Part shown: positions 1 through 8,053 of the stretch, in pieces
Position numbering within the stretch: position 1 is the first letter of the stretch
Layout: each line of letters opens with the position of its first letter
Source: Pontibacter anaerobius
GTDB taxonomy: Bacteria; Bacteroidota; Bacteroidia; Cytophagales; Hymenobacteraceae
NCBI RefSeq assembly: GCF_026241195.1
Contig: NZ_JAPFQO010000007.1
Coordinates: 124,001 to 188,000, forward strand
DNA: 64,000 nt
Reading direction: 5' to 3'
Made by a program: the position numbers and the translations under genes
The notes under the pieces: generated by a model
Told to the model about the DNA's origin: nothing
Seen by the model: the letters and a program-made list of their open reading frames with translations, nothing else
The model's database searches: none

Positions 1-540
1 ATAAGATGCGCTACCACCTATGGTAAGGCCTCCGAACAGCCTGATGCCATGTGCAAAGTATACTTCCGAAAGGCCGCCTTCGCCTGTATAACGGCGCATG
101 ATCTCGGCCTGCGGATTGCCTTCTACCTCAGAGGATGCGTTGATCTCGTAGTTTACGGTAGAGAAAGGGCGCAGCCCCACGGCAGTGCTCCAGCGCCTGG
201 AAATTGGCACCACCAGCGACAGGTTGTACAAATTGGCGTTTCCGTCGAACTGCGATGCCTGCTGGCTTTTTATGTTTTTAACCTGCCCGGCACCACTAAA
301 GTCGAAGTTGGTGATGCTGTTATAGTATAGCAACGCGGGGTTGGCGATGTTGGGCTGGAAGCTATTGCCGGCACTGATGCCTGCGCCTGCCATACCGGCC
401 CCACGTATGCTGCCATAGTTCTCGTTGATCTCGCCCGCACCATAGCGTGAGTAGGGCGTATTGCCAATAAGCTGCGCCTGTGAGGCATGTGCCACACATA
501 GAGCCGCAAAGCCTATCAGTACTCGGAGTGTCTTATACAT
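1..540 (-). CDS. Outer membrane beta-barrel protein, N-terminal part (cut by window edge)
   Basis: The gene reads leftward off the window, so only the first 180 or so residues are visible. It starts at the ATG complementary to 538-540 and overlaps the end of coaX by 8 bp, which implies co-transcription. The first 22 residues form a Sec signal peptide ending near ASQAQ. The mature part carries the motifs YSRYGAGE and RGAGMAGAG and later alternating polar/hydrophobic stretches, as in Bacteroidota outer membrane proteins of the SRYG type that often follow coaX. The cargo or role cannot be told from this fragment. One full palindrome AAGTATACTT lies inside it at 56-65. Confidence 0.75.
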   Translation of the reverse strand, partial: MYKTLRVLIGFAALCVAHASQAQLIGNTPYSRYGAGEINENYGSIRGAGMAGAGISAGNSFQPNIANPALLYYNSITNFDFSGAGQVKNIKSQQASQFDGNANLYNLSLVVPISRRWSTAVGLRPFSTVNYEINASSEVEGNPQAEIMRRYTGEGGLSEVYFAHGIRLFGGLTIGGSASY

Positions 541-1252
541 TATGTGTCAAAATTCTGTGAAGCCCGATCAAGACCAATTCAGGAATTGCAAAGATGCGCC
601 CTTTTAATTTACTTTCAAAAAATCCTGCATCGCCCCCGCAAAGTATAACCACTAAATCTGCAGCTTTTTCTGAATAAGATTGGATAAGGCCATTGAGTTC
701 GGCCACGCTACCGGCCAATACGCCGCTCAAAATAGACTCCTGCGTGCTTTGCCCCGTCAACGGAAAATTTTCATCAATTTGCTGTACTAACGGCAGACGC
801 TTGGTAAAAGTATGCAAGGCCTTGAATTTCATCTGCAAGCCTGGCGCTATGCCGCCCCCGTGGTACTGCCCTTGCGCATCCACAAAATCATGGGTAATGC
901 AGGTGCCGGCGTCAAACACCAGGCAGTTGCGCCCCGGAAAGAGGAAATTTGCCCCCACGGCCGCGGCTATCCTGTCGGCCCCTAGGGTCTGGGGCGTTTT
1001 GTAGAGGTTTATAACAGGCAAGGCTGCCTGCGGGGTTAGCTCCAATAGCTTACCCGTCACAGACAGCCTCTCCTTTATACTTTGTGCACTTACGCCTACC
1101 GAAGCAACTATGGCATGGTCAAAAGTATGGTTTAGCAGCGTCGGCGGCAGAGTTTCCTGCCCTTCAAAATACCCTTGCTCCACCAAGGCACCTTCTTCGA
1201 AGATGCCATACTTTGTGCCGGTGTTTCCAATGTCGATAGCGACGTTGCGCAT
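533..1252 (-). CDS. coaX: Type III pantothenate kinase
   Basis: Phosphorylates pantothenate to 4'-phosphopantothenate, the first committed step of coenzyme A synthesis, in the cytosol. The 239-residue product has the normal length. Residues 6-16 (DIGNTGTKYGI) are the ASKHA phosphate-1 motif, GADRIAAAVGA near residue 90 is the family signature with its Asp, DAGTCITHDFVD near 115 is the phosphate-2 motif, and GGGIAPGLQMKFKAL near 132 is the substrate-binding loop. It starts 2 bp after the pseudouridine synthase stop and overlaps the next gene by 8 bp, so all three probably form one leftward operon. Confidence 0.95.
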   Translation of the reverse strand: MRNVAIDIGNTGTKYGIFEEGALVEQGYFEGQETLPPTLLNHTFDHAIVASVGVSAQSIKERLSVTGKLLELTPQAALPVINLYKTPQTLGADRIAAAVGANFLFPGRNCLVFDAGTCITHDFVDAQGQYHGGGIAPGLQMKFKALHTFTKRLPLVQQIDENFPLTGQSTQESILSGVLAGSVAELNGLIQSYSEKAADLVVILCGGDAGFFESKLKGRIFAIPELVLIGLHRILTHNV

Positions 1253-1254
1253 TT

Positions 1255-2919
1255 TTACATGAAGTATTTTAGCTGGATCACTTCTTTTTCAGTCAGGTAG
1301 CGCCACTCTCCGCGCGGCACGTCCTTCTTTGTAAGACCAGCATACTGCACACGGTCCAGGGATACCACATCGTAACCGAGGTGCTCAAAAATACGGCGCA
1401 CAATACGGTTGCGGCCAATATGGATTTCCAGCCCCAGGAACTTGTTGGACTCACCCAATATCGCTACATCGTCCACATCTGCCTTGCCGTCCTCCAGCTC
1501 TACGCCTTCGGCTACTTTTAAGTAGTCGGCTTTAGTGATTGGCTTGTCCAGCTCTACCTGGTAAATCTTCTTGATATTGTTGGATGGGTGGGTCAGCTTC
1601 TGCGCCACCTCGCCGTCGTTAGTGAACAGCAGCAGGCCAGTCGTGTTGCGGTCCAGGCGGCCAACCGGGAAAATGCGCTCCTTAGAGGCATTGGCCACCA
1701 GGCTCATCACCGTTTTGCGGCCCTCCGGGTCATCTGTCGTGGTCAGGAAATCCTTCGGCTTGTTCAGCAGCACGTACACCATCTTCTCGCGGCTCAAGAG
1801 TTTCTTGCCATAGTATACATTATCGGTAGGCTGTACTTTGTAGCCCATCTCTGTTACTACTTCGCCGTTCACCTTAATCTCCCCTGACTCGATCAGCACA
1901 TCAGCCTCGCGGCGTGAGCACACACCGGCATTCGCGATGTAGCGGTTCAGGCGGATCGTACCGTCGTTTTCCTCTTCTTCGCGGTTGCTTTTCTTGATGC
2001 GCGGGTTATTCTTGTAGCGGTTCAGGTTGTAATCCGGAGTTTTTGGCTCCTCCTCGTTTCCACGGAAGCGGTCATTAGAACGGCCTCTTGGAGTAAAGCT
2101 TTTAACGCCTCTCTCTTCTCTGGAGCCGCGCTTTTCACCGAACGAAGGCTTGCCCTCGCGGCTGAAACGGCGCTCCCCTCTTTCTTCTCCGCCTTTGCGG
2201 TCATCGCGGCGGTCTGAGTTAAAACTGCGGCGCTCGCCCTCGTCGCGTCTCGGGCGGTCATTGCTGAAAGAACGGCGCTCGCCACCTTCTCTCCTGTCGG
2301 AGTTAAAGGAACGGCGCTCTCCGCCTTCTCTTCTATCGCCGCCAAATGAACGTCTCTCGCCTCCTTCGCGGCGATCTCCACCTCCACGGCGGTCATCACG
2401 TCTGTCAGAGCCGAAGCTTTTTCTATCGCTGTCGCGTCTTTCCGGCCTGTCTGAGTTGAACGAACGGCGTTCTCCACGCTCTCCTCCCTCTCTTCTGTCA
2501 CCATAAGAACGGCGCTCACTGCCTTCGCGGTTAGGACGGTCGCTGTTGAAGCTTCGTCTTTCGCCGCCTTCGCGCCTGTCGCCGTAGCTGCGGCGCTCGC
2601 CACCTTCTCTCCTGTCGGAGTTAAAGGGACGGCGCTCTCCGCCTTCTCTTCTATCGCCATAAGAGCGTCTTTCGCCACCCTCACGACGATCGCCGTTGAA
2701 CGGCTTGCGGTCGTTATCTCTTCTTTCTGGCCTGTCTCCGAAAGAGCGGCGCTCTCCGCGTCCTTCTCTTCCCTCGTCAGATCTTTCGTATTTATCTCTT
2801 CTGTTAAAGATTTTTTTGCCTTCGCGGTCGTTGCTTGGTCTGTCAGAGCGGTCTCTGTCAGCACCTCTTCTGCCTGCGCCAGCGTTATCGCGGTCAGGTC
2901 TTTCGTTAAATTTTGCCAT
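1255..2919 (-). CDS. rluB: RsuA/RluB-family rRNA pseudouridine synthase with long Arg/Asp/Gly-rich N-terminal tail
   Basis: The C-terminal 236 residues are a complete RsuA/RluB-type enzyme that isomerises a uridine in rRNA. It has an S4 RNA-binding domain from about residue 319 (LNRYIANAGVCSRREAD), then the catalytic PVGRLDRNTTGLLLFTNDG segment containing the active Asp, and the closing GRNRIVRRIFEHLGYDV. The first 310 residues are low complexity, built from imperfect 11-14 residue units such as GGERRSFNSDRRE, charged and probably disordered. Such tails are known on Bacteroidota members of the family and may bind RNA. The repetitive DNA keeps other reading frames open, and these are shadows. 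RluB is the closest family; the exact target uridine is inferred. Confidence 0.88.
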   Translation of the reverse strand: MAKFNERPDRDNAGAGRRGADRDRSDRPSNDREGKKIFNRRDKYERSDEGREGRGERRSFGDRPERRDNDRKPFNGDRREGGERRSYGDRREGGERRPFNSDRREGGERRSYGDRREGGERRSFNSDRPNREGSERRSYGDRREGGERGERRSFNSDRPERRDSDRKSFGSDRRDDRRGGGDRREGGERRSFGGDRREGGERRSFNSDRREGGERRSFSNDRPRRDEGERRSFNSDRRDDRKGGEERGERRFSREGKPSFGEKRGSREERGVKSFTPRGRSNDRFRGNEEEPKTPDYNLNRYKNNPRIKKSNREEEENDGTIRLNRYIANAGVCSRREADVLIESGEIKVNGEVVTEMGYKVQPTDNVYYGKKLLSREKMVYVLLNKPKDFLTTTDDPEGRKTVMSLVANASKERIFPVGRLDRNTTGLLLFTNDGEVAQKLTHPSNNIKKIYQVELDKPITKADYLKVAEGVELEDGKADVDDVAILGESNKFLGLEIHIGRNRIVRRIFEHLGYDVVSLDRVQYAGLTKKDVPRGEWRYLTEKEVIQLKYFM

Positions 2920-3022
2920 TGCTATGTATTTATCGATGCAGTATCGCTACTGTACCTTGGTTGTGCAGTAATAATGGAATTGGTAAAACTATAGTTCAAT
3001 ACGGGTATGGGTGCCTTAAAGG

Positions 3023-3586
3023 CTAGTCGGCGGCTTCGCCGATGGTATTTTCCTCTGTGGCGAAATCTTTAAGTTGCGGAAGGTCTTTGATGTGGTTGAT
3101 GCCGAAGTAATCCATGAACTTTTGCGACGTGCCATAGAGCACCGGGCGCCCGATGGTGTCGGCCTTGCCTTTTATCTCGATCAGTTCTTTCTCCAGCAGC
3201 CTTTGCACGGCATAGTCGCAGCCAACGCCGCGTATCTGCTCCATCTGGCTTCTGGTAACTGGTTGCTTATAGGCGATAATGGCCAGCGTCTCCAATGCAG
3301 ACGCTGACAATTTCTTCTTCGATTTATGTTTCAGATAAGTGCTAACCGTATCCTGGTACTCGGGCTTTGTCAGGAACTGGTAACCACCCCCGATCGCGTA
3401 GATCTGGAAAGCGAAGCCTTGTTCCTGCAGCCGCTCGTTAATGGCCTCCACTGCTTCCAGCACGTCGCTCACCAGTATCTCCTCCATTCCGAGCGACTCC
3501 TGTAGGCAGCGCTGGATTTCCTCGATGCTAATTGGCGACTGGGCACAGAAGACCAGGGCCTGAATATGGTTCTGCAGTATATCCAA
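3023..3586 (-). CDS. scpB: Segregation and condensation protein B
   Basis: Winged-helix subunit of the SMC-ScpA-ScpB condensin, needed for chromosome compaction and segregation. The 187-residue protein shows the family N-terminus (MDILQNHIQALVFCAQSPIS), the central YQFLTKPEY segment and the strongly conserved LSASALETLAIIAYKQPVTRSQMEQIRGV stretch near residues 93-121, split here only for description, followed by GRPVLYGTS and the FMDYFGI end. ScpA is not adjacent. It lies 11 bp downstream of the DksA-like gene and 103 bp upstream of the pseudouridine synthase, and the three are co-oriented. scpB next to an RluB-type gene is a common arrangement in many bacteria. Confidence 0.94.
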   Translation of the reverse strand: MDILQNHIQALVFCAQSPISIEEIQRCLQESLGMEEILVSDVLEAVEAINERLQEQGFAFQIYAIGGGYQFLTKPEYQDTVSTYLKHKSKKKLSASALETLAIIAYKQPVTRSQMEQIRGVGCDYAVQRLLEKELIEIKGKADTIGRPVLYGTSQKFMDYFGINHIKDLPQLKDFATEENTIGEAAD

Positions 3587-3597
3587 AGGTAAAAGTA

Positions 3598-3987
3598 CTA
3601 ATCGTTACGCTGAAGTTTTGCTTCAATAGAGTGCTGTGTGTGCGGTACGGCACGCAATCTTTCTTTAGGTATCAGCTTGCCTGTTACGATGCAAACACCG
3701 TAAGTGCCGTTTTTGATCCTGATCAGGGCATTTTCTAGCTGCTGGATAAATTTCATCTGGCGGGAAGCCAACTGATTCAGGCTTTCCTTTTCGGCTGTAT
3801 CGGCACCGTCTTCCAGCATTTTAGATGGAGAAGCTGTGTTATCAGTTCCAGAGTCGTTGCGGCGGCTCAGGGTTTCCTTAATAAAGGCTACCTCCTTACG
3901 TGCATTCGTCAGTTTCTCCTGGATGATCTCTTCAAATTCAGCAAGGTCCTCTTTGGAGTAGCGCTGTCTTTCTTCGTTTGTATTCAT
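3598..3987 (-). CDS. TraR/DksA-family transcription factor with degenerate zinc finger
   Basis: The 129-residue protein has the DksA layout: a helical hairpin (residues about 10-85, LAEFEEIIQEKLTNARKEV) predicted to insert into the RNA polymerase secondary channel, then a globular zinc-finger region. The finger reads YGVCIVTGKLIPKERLRAVPHTQHSIEAK, so only one of the four usual cysteines is left. This CxVTGKLI form is common in Bacteroidota, where the fold appears to stand without zinc. The usual neighbours in the phylum are ileS and lspA. Here it sits beside scpB instead, while ileS-lspA are at 36-40 kb. A role in ppGpp-linked control is inferred from the family. Confidence 0.85.
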   Translation of the reverse strand: MNTNEERQRYSKEDLAEFEEIIQEKLTNARKEVAFIKETLSRRNDSGTDNTASPSKMLEDGADTAEKESLNQLASRQMKFIQQLENALIRIKNGTYGVCIVTGKLIPKERLRAVPHTQHSIEAKLQRND

Positions 3988-4348
3988 TACACTGTATTAG
4001 AACTGTGATATAGTATTTAACCTTTATAACTAAGGTGTAGGTATGCGTCAAGGGTGATATAGACCTGTTCCGCCATAACAACAGACGCCCCTATATAGTT
4101 TACTTTCTGTACTATTGCAAAATCTCAGCCAAAAACCTTTGTTTCAACAAGGTAAGTCGCTAAAATTGCTGCAAAAATAAGAGTATTCTTTTATACTTTA
4201 CTATTGCCAGCTATTATTTAACCGTTTTTTATACTTGGCCACCACAATAATTTTTATGGGCAGCGCTTTAGGTGTTTCTGGAACAATAGTTGCAGATGCG
4301 CTGCTGCTGCCTGTTTGGCAGCTCTAAAACAATACTTAAATCTGCATT
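3988..4348. other. Divergent intergenic region without a gene
   Basis: 361 bp between the leftward DksA-like gene and the rightward barrel protein. It is AT-rich towards 4140-4250 and contains TATACTT at 4192-4198 and 4230-4236. Promoters for both flanking genes must lie here, but no convincing TAnnTTTG element with a correctly spaced upstream TTG was recognised on either strand. Confidence 0.5.
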
Positions 4349-4942
4349 ATGAAAAAAATTACCCTCCTGCTCTCCGCCATATTTTTACTGGCCGCTGTGT
4401 CTACTGTATCGGCGCAGGTGCGGCGCCAGACAGAAACGCCCCGCCGCGTGGTGCTGAAGGCGAATGTGTTGAGTCCCTTTGCATTAACAGCGTCAGGCTT
4501 TTTGGAGTATGCCTTTGCCCCACACATGAGTGCGCAACTGGGAGCCTTTACCACAGGCGCTTCCTATAAGGACGTGGAGTTCAGCGGCTACGGCATTACG
4601 CCAGAGGTACGCTATTACTTATCTGACACCAAACAGGCGCCTAAAGGGGTATATGTGGCCGGCTATGGCCGCATACTTAATTACAAGCTGACAGTAGACG
4701 ACAAAGAGGAAGGCAAGACTTACGAAGCGACCTATAAGCCTGTAGGTGCCGGTGTGGCTGCCGGTAACCAGTGGATCTTTAATAGCGGCATCTCCGTGGA
4801 TATTTTTATGGGGCTGGGTGTAAACGGGGGCAGCCTGAAGGTTAATTCGGGCACGGAGGATGATTTTGACCTTGGCTTCCTGAACCTGGTAGGCAGCGGT
4901 GTTCGCTTCAGACCTGGTTTAACGGTTGGCTACAGTTTTTAA
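4349..4942 (+). CDS. Small outer membrane beta-barrel protein (DUF3575-like)
   Basis: A 197-residue secreted protein. Residues 1-22 (MKKITLLLSAIFLLAAV...VSAQ) are a Sec signal peptide. The mature part begins with RRVVLKANVLSPFALTASG and then alternates short hydrophobic strands with glycines, and it ends in an aromatic strand VGYSF, as expected for an eight- to ten-stranded outer membrane barrel inserted by BAM. The opening NVLSP..ASGFLEYAF resembles DUF3575 proteins of Bacteroidota, whose function is unknown. It is monocistronic and faces ribH convergently. The TAA stop overlaps a copy of AAGTATA (4941-4947). Confidence 0.75.
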   Translation: MKKITLLLSAIFLLAAVSTVSAQVRRQTETPRRVVLKANVLSPFALTASGFLEYAFAPHMSAQLGAFTTGASYKDVEFSGYGITPEVRYYLSDTKQAPKGVYVAGYGRILNYKLTVDDKEEGKTYEATYKPVGAGVAAGNQWIFNSGISVDIFMGLGVNGGSLKVNSGTEDDFDLGFLNLVGSGVRFRPGLTVGYSF

Positions 4943-5084
4943 GTATATTTTATATTTTATATGCTATATTTTTAGCTGCAGCTCTTCTTCAGTTTATACT
5001 TCTCTGGCTATACTTTGTAGCTGCCGCTTCCTATAAATTGATACAGGCTATACTTGCTAGCTACCTTTTATACTCAGTCTTACG

Positions 5085-5350
5085 AACGGCTCGTTTCACC
5101 TCATGCTTTGGCTCTCTCCAGCCCGGGAGGGCTCGTCTTCCCGCATCGCGCTGGGACCTTTTCTTTGCTCGCTGTCGCTTTGCAATCCCTTCGGGACCGA
5201 AAAACTCCAAAGGCGCTCTTTATACGAGGGCCCTACCCCCACGGAAAGACTGGGATCATTTCGATAGCCAAAGCCTTTACTCCAAGTCCCCCTTTGAAGG
5301 GGGCAGGGGGATGATAATCGTTTGCAGAACTCCCTCTCCTGCTCCTAGGA
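5085..5350 (-). repeat. Interspersed intergenic repeat, copy 1 (reverse orientation)
   Basis: This spacer between two convergent genes holds the reverse complement of the sequence repeated at 24146-24500 and, more diverged, at 11095-11465. The best conserved block with the 24-kb copy is 5133-5207, including CCGCATCGCGCTGGGA, TTTTCTTTGCTCGCT and CCCTTCGGGACCGAAAAACT. Both copies continue into GGCGCTC, GACTGGGATCA and TCGATAGCCA, and then into C-rich/G-rich tracts with CCCTCTCCTG. Short frames open through it only because the DNA is conserved. No transposase or clear terminal inverted repeats are visible. The 4943-5084 part carries TATACTT at 4995, 5009 and 5049 and nothing else. Confidence 0.8.
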
Positions 5351-5402
5351 AACATAGATCAACCCTGCCCATTCAAACCAACCTTGCAATCATGATGCTG
5401 CC

Positions 5403-5879
5403 TTAGAAACTGAGCATGCCAATGGCAGCGGCTGCGGCTTCTACGCCCTTGTTGCCGTGCTTGCCTCCTGCTCTGTCCAATGCCTGCTCCAAGGTGTTGG
5501 TGGTTACCAGGCCAAACGACACCGGCTTATTGAACTTAAGCGCCACGTTGGTAAGCCCGTTGGCTACGGCATTGTTGATATAATCATCATGCTTGGTATC
5601 GCCTTTAATCACCACGCCGATGCAGATCACCGCATCGATCTCCTCCTGCAGGGCCAGGAACTGCGCCCCCAAGGTCAGCTCGAAGCTTCCGGGCACCGTG
5701 TTGATATAGATATTCTCCTTTTTGGCGCCATGCTTCAGCAGCGTGTCCACGGCTCCCTGGCACAGTACGCTGGTGATGTCGTCGTGCCACTCGGCCACTA
5801 CAATGCCAAAGGTCTTCTCCGAGATGTCTGTAAACTTACCCTGGCTATACTCGCTCAGGTTTTTTAATGCTGTGGCCAT
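5403..5879 (-). CDS. ribH: 6,7-dimethyl-8-ribityllumazine synthase
   Basis: Condenses 5-amino-6-ribitylaminouracil with 3,4-dihydroxybutanone 4-phosphate to lumazine, the penultimate step of riboflavin synthesis. The enzyme normally assembles into pentamers or 60-mer shells. The 158 residues match the family length. VVAEWHDDITSVL (28-40) is the first substrate segment, VPGSFELTLGAQFLA (62-76) the pyrimidine-binding segment, and VICIGVVIKGDTKHDDYI (84-101) contains the catalytic His. The end NKGVEAAAAAI is also conserved. The upstream TPR gene is in the same direction, but a strong terminator (5972-6008) lies between them, so ribH should have its own promoter in 5880-5970. Confidence 0.96.
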   Translation of the reverse strand: MATALKNLSEYSQGKFTDISEKTFGIVVAEWHDDITSVLCQGAVDTLLKHGAKKENIYINTVPGSFELTLGAQFLALQEEIDAVICIGVVIKGDTKHDDYINNAVANGLTNVALKFNKPVSFGLVTTNTLEQALDRAGGKHGNKGVEAAAAAIGMLSF

Positions 5880-5971
5880 ACTTTCATTAGTTATGCGTTA
5901 CTCGATGTTTGTTACTGGGGCTAGTGTGTGCTTCGTGGCTATTTATACTTCCCCGTTGGCAAAATAAAATA

Positions 5972-6008
5972 AAAAAGCGCTTTTGCCTGAACAGCAAAAG
6001 CGCTTTTT
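5972..6008 (-). terminator. Rho-independent terminator of the TPR gene
   Basis: Perfect 15-bp arms (5972-5986 and 5994-6008, AAAAAGCGCTTTTGC) with a 7-nt loop. It lies just beyond the stop of the leftward TPR gene and is followed by U-rich transcript. The + strand side runs directly into a TATACTT copy at 6008-6014. Confidence 0.9.
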
Positions 6009-6030
6009 ATACTTGGTCCAGGCTTGATTA

Positions 6031-6750
6031 CTACTCAGCCTGAGCGCCACCTGCCAGCATTTCGGCACGTGCTTTATACTTTTTGGCATCCGTAACCTCA
6101 GCAGAAGCTACATAGTCCGTGATAATCGTTTCGTATACTTCAGCAGCAGCGCTGTAGTCGTTTCCGGCCTCATAAGCGATACCGGCCTTCATCAGGTACT
6201 GCGGCGAAAAGAACGGGTTCGCATTGTGGGTTGCGGCTTTCTTGTACATATCGGCAGCCTCGCTGTGCTTGTCCTGCTCCAGCAGTGCGTCGCCTGTCAG
6301 GCTATAGGCGCGGGCCTGCAGCAGGTAGTCATCAGACTCAAACTCTTTCAGGCGGTCTGCAGCCTCTGCAAACTGGCCCTGCTTCAGCAGCGCTGCACCT
6401 GCGTAGAAGTTTGCCAGGTTACCGGCATCAGTGCTGCTATACTCGTCTGCGATTTCCAGCAGGCCCAGGTTCTGGCCATCACCGTTCAGGGCTTTGCCCA
6501 GGGAGTCGGCCTCGAAGTAGTACACCGCCTGGAACATGGCGTTCTGTGCCTCCACGTTCTGCGTGCTGCGGTAGTTATAGTACAGGAAACCACCTACAAT
6601 AACAGCAGCGATGGCGATGAATAATCCCAGCAGCTTTGATTTGTTTTTCTTCACAAAGTCCTCTGAGCCGTACAGGCGATCTGCCAGTGCATCAGGGTTC
6701 TCAACCAGCTCCTCAAACTCGCTGTGGTTCTTAACTGTTTCTTTTGCCAT
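6031..6750 (-). CDS. Tetratricopeptide-repeat inner membrane protein (YfgM-like)
   Basis: The 239-residue protein has a cytoplasmic N-terminus, one membrane helix at about residues 40-60 (LLGLFIAIAAVIVGGFLYY) and a helical C-terminal domain with TPR-like pairs, for example GNLANFYAGAALLKQGQFAEAADRLKEF and RAYSLTGDALLEQDKHSEAADMYKKA described in pieces. This is the architecture of YfgM-type proteins that help periplasmic chaperone networks. In Cytophagales a gene of this type commonly stands near recF, DUF721 and ribH, and all four are here within 5 kb. The exact function in this phylum is not established. Confidence 0.8.
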   Translation of the reverse strand: MAKETVKNHSEFEELVENPDALADRLYGSEDFVKKNKSKLLGLFIAIAAVIVGGFLYYNYRSTQNVEAQNAMFQAVYYFEADSLGKALNGDGQNLGLLEIADEYSSTDAGNLANFYAGAALLKQGQFAEAADRLKEFESDDYLLQARAYSLTGDALLEQDKHSEAADMYKKAATHNANPFFSPQYLMKAGIAYEAGNDYSAAAEVYETIITDYVASAEVTDAKKYKARAEMLAGGAQAE

Positions 6751-6870
6751 CAGTGTGTTAATGAATTATAACCTCAAAAGTAGGAATTAAAAGTAATTAG
6801 AATCAATACCTATAGGTCCTGAACATCAAATTTACAGCTTTTAATTCCTAATAATTTGATAAAATGCGAC

Positions 6871-7917
6871 TTAGTCCATTATAAATGGATAGTCCTTCTC
6901 AATATAAATGTCTGTATACAGCTCTTCCGGCTCCGGATATGGCGAGCTCTCGGCAAACTCCACCGACTCCGCCACCTGCTGCTTTATTTTTTCGTCTATC
7001 TGGTCCAGTTCTTCCTCTGTAGCCCAGCCGTTTTTCAGGATTGTGGCTTTCACTGACTCAATAGAGTCGCGGCCTTTGTAGTCTTCCAGCTCCTCCTTGG
7101 TTCTATACTTGGCAGGGTCCGACATGGAGTGGCCTTTGTAGCGGTAGGTTCTGAACTCCAGCAGGGTTGGGCCCTCACCGGCACGAGCACGCTCAGCGGC
7201 TCTCGCCACGGCTTCGTGGACGTTCTCCACTTCCATGGCGTCAACCGGCTCAGAAGGGATATCATAGCTCTCGCCCAAGGTATAAAGCTCTACCACATTG
7301 GAGGTACGCTTCACGGAAGTACCCATGGCATAGCCGTTGTTCTCGATCACGAAGATCACAGGCAGCTTCCAGGTCATGGCCATGTTCAGGGCCTCGTGGA
7401 ATGCACCCTGGCGCACGGCACCATCACCCATGTAGCAAATGCATACTTTGCCGGTGTTGTTATACTTCTCGGCGAAGGCGATACCTGCACCAAGCGGCAC
7501 CTGGGCACCCACAATACCGTGGCCACCCATAAAGCCTACTTCCTTATCGAAGATGTGCATAGAGCCACCCTTGCCCTTAGAGCAACCGGTAGCCTTGGCG
7601 AAAAGCTCTGCCATGATAGCGTTCGGGCTCGTGCCCAGCGCCAGCGGGTGAGCATGGTCGCGGTAAGCCGTGATCCACTTATCGCCTTCTTCTAGAGCAG
7701 AGGCCGCACCGGCCGCACAAGCCTCCTGGCCGATGTACAGGTGGCAGAAGCCTTTGATTTTCTGCTGACCATATAGCTGGCCGGATTTCTCCTCAAAGCG
7801 GCGCATGAGTTTCATCGACTCATACCACCACATGTATGTTTCCTTTGAAAACTTTGGCTCAGCCTGTACCTTTGCCTTTGCCGACTTCGCTTTTGCCTTA
7901 TCTTTCGTATCAGCCAT
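6871..7917 (-). CDS. pdhA: Pyruvate dehydrogenase E1 component, alpha subunit
   Basis: Thiamine-diphosphate-dependent decarboxylation of pyruvate in the PDH complex, which produces acetyl-CoA. At 348 residues the protein is typical of two-subunit E1 enzymes. The TPP motif GDGAVRQGAFHEALNMA...ENN is at about residues 166-195, YRYKGHSMSDPAKYRT near 260 corresponds to the phosphorylation-loop region, and GGHGIVGAQVPLGAGIAFA near 130 is the conserved entry loop. A short Lys/Ala-rich segment (residues 2-20) precedes the domain. The beta subunit and E2 are not adjacent. The gene is divergent from recF, with a TATATTTG promoter element on its strand at 7989-7996. Confidence 0.95.
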   Translation of the reverse strand: MADTKDKAKAKSAKAKVQAEPKFSKETYMWWYESMKLMRRFEEKSGQLYGQQKIKGFCHLYIGQEACAAGAASALEEGDKWITAYRDHAHPLALGTSPNAIMAELFAKATGCSKGKGGSMHIFDKEVGFMGGHGIVGAQVPLGAGIAFAEKYNNTGKVCICYMGDGAVRQGAFHEALNMAMTWKLPVIFVIENNGYAMGTSVKRTSNVVELYTLGESYDIPSEPVDAMEVENVHEAVARAAERARAGEGPTLLEFRTYRYKGHSMSDPAKYRTKEELEDYKGRDSIESVKATILKNGWATEEELDQIDEKIKQQVAESVEFAESSPYPEPEELYTDIYIEKDYPFIMD

Positions 7918-7988
7918 GAGTAATAGTCTATGTGCGTTTTTAGGATGTCCGTTTATACTTTCAGGGCTTTAACCCCCTAAAACTGCGG

Positions 7989-7996
7989 CAAATATA
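7989..7996 (-). promoter_or_regulatory. Candidate -7 element of the pdhA promoter
   Basis: On the minus strand this reads TATATTTG, a full match to the Bacteroidota -7 consensus TAnnTTTG, about 72 bp before the pdhA ATG. No good -33 TTG at the usual 18-20 bp spacing was found, so it is only a candidate. Confidence 0.45.
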
Positions 7997-8053
7997 AGCC
8001 ACAAACGGTTTAGCATGCGAAATTAAGGAAAAAGATATCAAAGTAGAAATTAA

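Noticed and set aside
2022..2864. Long open frame of 280 codons inside the pseudouridine synthase gene
   Set aside because: It is a shifted frame through the repetitive Arg/Asp/Gly-coding DNA on the same strand. The S4 and catalytic domains belong to the other frame, and its Ala/Thr/Glu-rich product matches no domain.
5038..5406. Frames in repeat copy 1 encoding RLPASRW..FFAR-like peptides, also in copy 3
   Set aside because: The similarity is equally strong in non-coding frames and disappears in copy 2, so DNA repeat conservation explains it better than a protein.
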